From NCBI GenBank assembly GCA_001512485.1, contig LFRV01000002.1, positions 1 to 64,000 of the forward strand: a stretch of DNA of 64,000 bases. The letters are read 5' to 3'. A program made the translations under genes and the position numbers. Shown in pieces: positions 59,895-64,000 of the stretch; the stretch's first letter is position 1, and every line of letters starts with the position of its first letter. The notes beneath the pieces were generated by a model, which had not been told where the DNA came from, ran no database searches, and saw nothing but the letters and a program-made list of their open reading frames with translations. Origin of the DNA: Clostridiales bacterium DTU069. Lineage in GTDB: Bacteria > Bacillota > Clostridia > DSM-8532.

Positions 59895-60854
59895 ATGGCG
59901 GAAGGTGTAAGTGTTCAAAACCCTGATATTGAAGCTGATTATGAGCGCCGTATAAGATCCAATACCGGCAATCGCATATCACCGCTAAGCAATATTTTAA
60001 TTAATTTATTGTTTGCGATATGCGCGCTTGTCTGCATTGCTCCGATTTTGCTTATTATTATGATTTCACTGACCGAGGAGAAATATATCCTTGCGTACGG
60101 CTATACATTCTTTCCGCAAAAACTGTCACTGAAAGCATATGATTATGTAATTACTGCAGGGGATGTTATCTGGAGGGCATATGGGGTCTCCATCTTTGTT
60201 ACCGTTGTAGGAACTGTTTTAAGCCTCTTGGTTATATGCCTTTACGCGTACCCGCTATCGAGGCAAAGCTTCAAATATAAAAACTTTTTCTCATTCTTTG
60301 CATACTTCACGATGATCTTCGGCGGCGGGCTTGTCCCGTGGTACATGGTGTATACGCAGCTTATTAATATTAAAAACACTATCTGGATATTAATTGTGCC
60401 GTACCTGATGAATGCCTGGTATATGATGATAATGCGGACATTTTTCAAAACAACCATACACGAATCAATCATTGAATCGGCGAAAATCGACGGAGCAGGC
60501 GAATTCAGAACGTTTTTTGTGATTGTCCTGCCGTTGTGCCGTGCGGGTCTTGCTACAATAGGGCTTTTCTGTACGCTCGGATACTGGAACGACTGGTGGC
60601 TACCGCTTGTGTTTGTAACCGACAGTAAACTGTATAATGTACAGTACCTGATGTATCAAACATTAAACATGATACAATACCTTGCCAGCGGAAGCGCCCA
60701 GTTTGCCGAATCCAGCAAGGTTTTGGCGGAACTGCCGAGTGAAGGAGCCAGGATGGCAATAGCGGTTATATCTATTGGCCCGATTATTTTTGCATATCCG
60801 TTTTTTCAGAAATATTTTGTAAAAGGATTGACAATAGGAGCGGTAAAAGGATGA
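59895..60854 (+). CDS. ABC sugar permease, LplC/YtcP type
   Basis: Second membrane subunit of the CUT1 importer, with about six helices. The EAA loop reads ESIIESAKIDGAGEFRTFFVIVLPLC. GYWNDWWLPLVFV and the C-terminal KGLTIGAVKG are typical of this subfamily. GGAGGC precedes the ATG. No ATPase gene follows. Confidence 0.93.
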   Translation: MAEGVSVQNPDIEADYERRIRSNTGNRISPLSNILINLLFAICALVCIAPILLIIMISLTEEKYILAYGYTFFPQKLSLKAYDYVITAGDVIWRAYGVSIFVTVVGTVLSLLVICLYAYPLSRQSFKYKNFFSFFAYFTMIFGGGLVPWYMVYTQLINIKNTIWILIVPYLMNAWYMMIMRTFFKTTIHESIIESAKIDGAGEFRTFFVIVLPLCRAGLATIGLFCTLGYWNDWWLPLVFVTDSKLYNVQYLMYQTLNMIQYLASGSAQFAESSKVLAELPSEGARMAIAVISIGPIIFAYPFFQKYFVKGLTIGAVKG

Positions 60855-60900
60855 AACCGATATATCGGTTTTATATAAATATATTCAAGGAGGGATTATT

Positions 60901-62421
60901 ATGCTTAAAACAACAAAAATCTGGGGACTGATTCTGGCAATCGTAATCGTACTTAGTCTCACTCTTACAAGCTGTGTGGCTCCTTCGCAGACAGGCAGCG
61001 GAACCGAAAAGCCATCTGACAGCACACCCGCGGCGTCGACACCATCGGAACCTACTGTTACACTTAAGATGTACCTGGTTGGAAACAGGCAGGAACCTGA
61101 TACACCAATGGTTTTGGAAGAAGCAAACAAATATTTGAAAGACAAGCTGAATGTCGCTCTTGATTTGAATGTATTCGCATGGGGCGACGATTATGACCAG
61201 AAGGTAAACACCGCACTGGCTTCCGGTGAAGCCATTGATATAGTGTTTACGGCGAACTGGGCTGCAAACTACTATGTCAATGCCGCTTCGGGATATTTCA
61301 CTGAACTGAATTCGTACCTTGAAAAATACCCTGCAATAAAGCAGATACTCGGCGAGGATTTCCTTAACGGTTCGGCGCTTAACGGCAAGAATTATGCTGT
61401 TCCTACGAACAAGGAAAAAGTGCATAATTGGGGATATCTCGTCAGAAAAGACCTTGTTGATAAGTACAATATGGATTTAAGCGGCATTGATTCCTATGAA
61501 AAAATTGAACCGCTTTTGAAGATCATCAAGGACAACGAACCTGAAATTACCCCCCTGTGTATTGCCACTATGGATGCGCCGTTCCAGCTGCTTGACTGGG
61601 ATCGTATAAGCGACGACGATGTTCCCGGAGCGCTTTATCCGGATAACAGAAACAATACGATAGTAAACAATTTCCTCGCGCCTGAAAGCATTGAATATTA
61701 CAATACCATGAGAGATTGGTTCAACAATGGTTATATCCATCAGGACGCAGCTACAATGCAAAACCAGCTCGAACTTATGAAGTCGGGCAAATACTTTGCT
61801 GCATCTCAATCGCTTAAGCCTGGTAAAGATGCCGAAATCAACGCCAGCACAGGCATTGAGTGGGTACAGATTGACGTAACCAAGCCGGTTATGTCGAACA
61901 GGGAAACGACAGGTGCTCTGCTTGCAATTCCCGCAGGTTCGAAGAATCCTGAAAAGGCTTTCCGTTTTATTGAACTTCTTTACACCGATAAATATATGAA
62001 GAACCTTCTGGACTATGGAATTGAAAATGTACATTACAAGAAGATTTCCGACAATGTTATCGAATTAATCGATCCGGCTAATTCGGGATACAACCCCGGC
62101 CATGGATGGAAGTACGGAGATCAGTTCAAGAATTACCTGATGAGCAATGAAGACCCGCAGAAGTGGGAAAAATTCCTTGCTTTCAACGACCAGGGTCTTG
62201 TATTGAACAGCCTTGGCTTTGTATTTGACAAAACCAATGTTGAAACCCAGATTTCCGCGTGCAAAAACGTAGTTCAGGCTTATTACAAGCAGTTGTTCAC
62301 AGGTTCCGTTGAAGTTGAACCGACGGTAAAACAGTTTGAAGCCGAACTGAAAGCCGCAGGCGTTGACGAACTCATCGCCGAAATGCAGAGACAGTACGAT
62401 GCATGGCTGAAAACTAAATAA
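60901..62421 (+). CDS. Solute-binding lipoprotein, LplA/YtcQ type
   Basis: A lipoprotein signal peptide with lipobox LTSC (Cys25) and a Ser/Thr/Pro-rich linker precede a large binding domain of about 465 residues. EEANKYLKDKLNVALDLNVFAWGDDYDQKVNTALASGEAIDIVF is typical of the LplA group. AAGGAGGG precedes the ATG. With the two upstream permeases it forms a complete LplABC-like importer except for the ATPase. A terminator follows. Confidence 0.93.
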   Translation: MLKTTKIWGLILAIVIVLSLTLTSCVAPSQTGSGTEKPSDSTPAASTPSEPTVTLKMYLVGNRQEPDTPMVLEEANKYLKDKLNVALDLNVFAWGDDYDQKVNTALASGEAIDIVFTANWAANYYVNAASGYFTELNSYLEKYPAIKQILGEDFLNGSALNGKNYAVPTNKEKVHNWGYLVRKDLVDKYNMDLSGIDSYEKIEPLLKIIKDNEPEITPLCIATMDAPFQLLDWDRISDDDVPGALYPDNRNNTIVNNFLAPESIEYYNTMRDWFNNGYIHQDAATMQNQLELMKSGKYFAASQSLKPGKDAEINASTGIEWVQIDVTKPVMSNRETTGALLAIPAGSKNPEKAFRFIELLYTDKYMKNLLDYGIENVHYKKISDNVIELIDPANSGYNPGHGWKYGDQFKNYLMSNEDPQKWEKFLAFNDQGLVLNSLGFVFDKTNVETQISACKNVVQAYYKQLFTGSVEVEPTVKQFEAELKAAGVDELIAEMQRQYDAWLKTK

Positions 62422-62467
62422 CCGGATCATAAGATCAATAAACGGGTTTTTACTCATATTCCTCGTT

Positions 62468-62492
62468 AGGCCGGAGTTATCCGGCCTTTTTT
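62468..62492 (+). terminator. Rho-independent terminator after the importer operon
   Basis: AGGCCGGA and TCCGGCCT form an 8-bp stem with a GTTA loop, followed by TTTTT. Confidence 0.92.
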
Positions 62493-62592
62493 ACTAATTG
62501 TCCGCATTCCTGTTCGATGCATATAATAAAGCAGAAACATAAATGACGGTTATCGCATATAACTATGCTATTTCGTGAAGGAGGCGGCAATT

Positions 62593-63048
62593 GTGCATGG
62601 ATTGACCCAGGCGTTTGAAACGAAAGCCTTTTTAGGGGGGATAGTACTACTGCTTTCATACATCTCCCAGTCTATCGATGAGGTTTTTGTTATTTTGGCG
62701 GTTTTTATCGTATTAGATTATATAACCGGCGTTTTATGCGGGATGCTGCGTGACGAAGGTTATAATTACAGGATAGCAATAAAGGGAATTGTGAAAAAGC
62801 TTATGTATCTCGTTCTAATCATGGTTACGATCCTTTTTGAATACTTAATCGGCATGTTTACATCGGACGGCGGGTTAAGCATTCGCGTGGAAGGAACGGT
62901 TACGACGGCAATGTATGTCTATCTGATAGGCACGGAAGGATTAAGCATAATTCAAAATTTAATCATACTTGGAATTCCTGTACCGGAAATTATGATAAAG
63001 ATATTCGGTCTTATCCGTGATGATTCCGGCAATCTTATCAAGAAATAA
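62593..63048 (+). CDS. Phage holin-family protein (TcdE/holin 4 type)
   Basis: A 151-residue protein with three to four hydrophobic helices. ILAVFIVLDYITGVLCGML in the first half and the later conserved VKKLMYLVLIMVTILFEYL match the phage holin 4 / toxin-secretion holin family. AAGGAGG (62578-62584) fits GTG 62593 rather than the track's GTG 62575, which lies on the site. No endolysin or phage gene is next to it, so it may be a domesticated or orphan holin. Confidence 0.85.
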   Translation: MHGLTQAFETKAFLGGIVLLLSYISQSIDEVFVILAVFIVLDYITGVLCGMLRDEGYNYRIAIKGIVKKLMYLVLIMVTILFEYLIGMFTSDGGLSIRVEGTVTTAMYVYLIGTEGLSIIQNLIILGIPVPEIMIKIFGLIRDDSGNLIKK

Positions 63049-63073
63049 ACCCGGTTCAGCCAGGTGTTTTTTT
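63049..63073 (+). terminator. Terminator after the holin gene
   Basis: ACCCGG and CCAGGT form a short stem with one mismatch, followed by GTTTTTTT. The remaining gap to tsaE (to 63321) is AT-rich, and I see nothing else clear in it. Confidence 0.6.
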
Positions 63074-63321
63074 AATTCAAACTCATTTCCCATACTCGTT
63101 TCACAGGTATATATTCTTGTATAACATAAACTACTATTTTGTTGCAGTGTAATATCTGCAGCTTGCTGTTTTTTTTGTTTTTCTGTATTATAATGGATAA
63201 TAATTGAAAAAAGATAAGCTTTTGAGTTGGGCTCGGGCTTCAGGCGTTGAAAACGGTTTTTGTTTTTTGATATATTTGTGTTTCGGGATATATAACGAAA
63301 CGATACTGCGGAGAAATAGTT

Positions 63322-63756
63322 ATGCAAAAATTTATTACTTATAACGAGAATGATACAATTGAGCTTGGCGAAAAGACGGCAGGACAGATGAAACCCGGCG
63401 ATATCATCGCGCTCGAAGGGGAGCTCGGAACGGGTAAAACGGTTTTTGTAAAAGGCGTGGCAAAGGGGCTTAATATACGTGAACATGTTACGAGTCCCAC
63501 TTTCAATATCGTCCACAGTTACGAGGACGGCAGCATTACGCTTCACCACTTTGATGTATACAGGGTAAGCGACGAGGATGAGCTTTTTGAAATAGGGTTT
63601 GAAGAATACCTGTATAAAGGAGACATTTGTATAATAGAGTGGGCTGATCTTATTAAAAATATGCTGCCTGAAAATACTGTCTGGATTAAGATTGAAAGAA
63701 CCGATAATAATCCCGATCAGCGGATAATAACAATAAGGGGGTTAGGACCCATATGA
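63322..63756 (+). CDS. tsaE: tRNA threonylcarbamoyladenosine ATPase TsaE
   Basis: ATPase of the TsaBDE complex that makes t6A37 in ANN-decoding tRNAs. Walker A is GELGTGKTVFVKGVAKGL, with TSPTFNIVHSYEDG and the FEEYLYKGDICIIEWAD segment typical of TsaE. 144 residues is normal. GGAG precedes the ATG. The stop overlaps the tsaB start (ATGA), so the two are translationally coupled. Confidence 0.96.
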   Translation: MQKFITYNENDTIELGEKTAGQMKPGDIIALEGELGTGKTVFVKGVAKGLNIREHVTSPTFNIVHSYEDGSITLHHFDVYRVSDEDELFEIGFEEYLYKGDICIIEWADLIKNMLPENTVWIKIERTDNNPDQRIITIRGLGPI

Positions 63757-64000
63757 ATATACTGGCATTGGACACGTCCGGCGCGACTGCTTCGGCGGCA
63801 GTTGCAAATGACGGCCGCCTGATAGGGGAGGTTTCCCTGAGGCATGGAAAAACACATTCCCAGAAGGTTATCCCAATGATAGAGGCGCTGCTTGATATGC
63901 TGGACATGGGAAAGCGTGACATTCATATGCTTGCTGTGGCTAACGGCCCCGGTTCGTTTACCGGGATACGTATTGGCGTGGTTACGATCAAATCAATGGC
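63753..64000 (+). CDS. tsaB: tRNA threonylcarbamoyladenosine protein TsaB (partial, runs off the window)
   Basis: The ATG at 63753 overlaps the tsaE stop codon. The translated start reads MNILALDTSGATASAAV, and HSQKVIPMIEALL and NGPGSFTGIRIGV follow; these are TsaB signatures. The gene is cut by the window end, leaving about 82 codons visible. It is the scaffold partner of TsaD in t6A synthesis. Confidence 0.95.
   Translation, partial: MNILALDTSGATASAAVANDGRLIGEVSLRHGKTHSQKVIPMIEALLDMLDMGKRDIHMLAVANGPGSFTGIRIGVVTIKSM

Overview
The window is chromosomal DNA of an anaerobic, spore-forming member of the Clostridia (Firmicutes). The evidence is a SigH-type sporulation sigma factor, a CIRCE/groESL operon, AGGAGG-type ribosome binding sites with frequent TTG/GTG starts, the tilS-hpt-ftsH cluster, an oxygen-sensitive style of sulfur metabolism (COG1900 / NIL-ferredoxin / UPF0280), and plant polysaccharide genes (GH51 arabinofuranosidase, CUT1 oligosaccharide transporters). 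A plant-biomass-degrading clostridium is the best guess. The species cannot be fixed from the sequence alone.

Layout. 0-11 kb: rpsR, a MazG-like protein, rplI, dnaB, tilS, hpt, ftsH, then a split methionine synthase (separate activation-domain gene overlapping metH). 11.2-11.5 kb: tRNA-Met and tRNA-Glu. 11.7-16.8 kb: abfA, convergent argCB with a well-formed promoter/ARG-box region, and an MsmX-like sugar-importer ATPase. 17-20.7 kb: a P-loop/Asp23-like fusion, sigH, zapA, a membrane coiled-coil protein and dut. 20.8-25.3 kb (minus strand): a four-gene operon encoding a MotA/ZorA-like channel with a long tail, a MotB/ZorB/OmpA-like partner, a TPR protein and a divergent PRPP-synthetase-like protein. 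25.5-32.6 kb: cupin, iron alcohol dehydrogenase, the homocysteine-forming trio and a two-component system. 32.7-38.5 kb: two unrecognised proteins, birA, a small basic protein, coaX, malic enzyme. 38.8-50 kb: groESL, an AraC regulator, the str operon (L7Ae-like, rpsL, rpsG, fusA, tuf) and lon. 50-53.3 kb: amidohydrolase, SGNH hydrolase, patatin. 53.8-62.4 kb: solute-binding protein, YesM/YesN-type two-component system and an LplABC-like importer without its own ATPase. The end holds a lone holin, tsaE and the start of tsaB.

How genes connect. The homocysteine trio at 27.7-30.1 kb and the split MetH at 7.9-11 kb together would make methionine from sulfide-derived homocysteine. The MsmX-like ATPase at 15.7 kb is a natural energiser for the ATPase-less importer at 59-62 kb, and abfA would process imported arabino-oligosaccharides in the cytoplasm.

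The most unusual signal is non-coding. At least four intergenic copies of a small repeat family (1.4, 11.0, 27.3 and 53.4 kb) have matching terminal inverted repeats. Compared with each other they show nested, precisely bounded insertions: a bare 20-bp palindrome in one copy, the same palindrome split by a 54-bp hairpin with a duplicated 10-bp core in another, and that hairpin itself split by a further 121-bp hairpin in a third. A separate 68-bp repeat lies next to two of these copies. The ZorAB-like motor operon is the most interesting protein-coding candidate.
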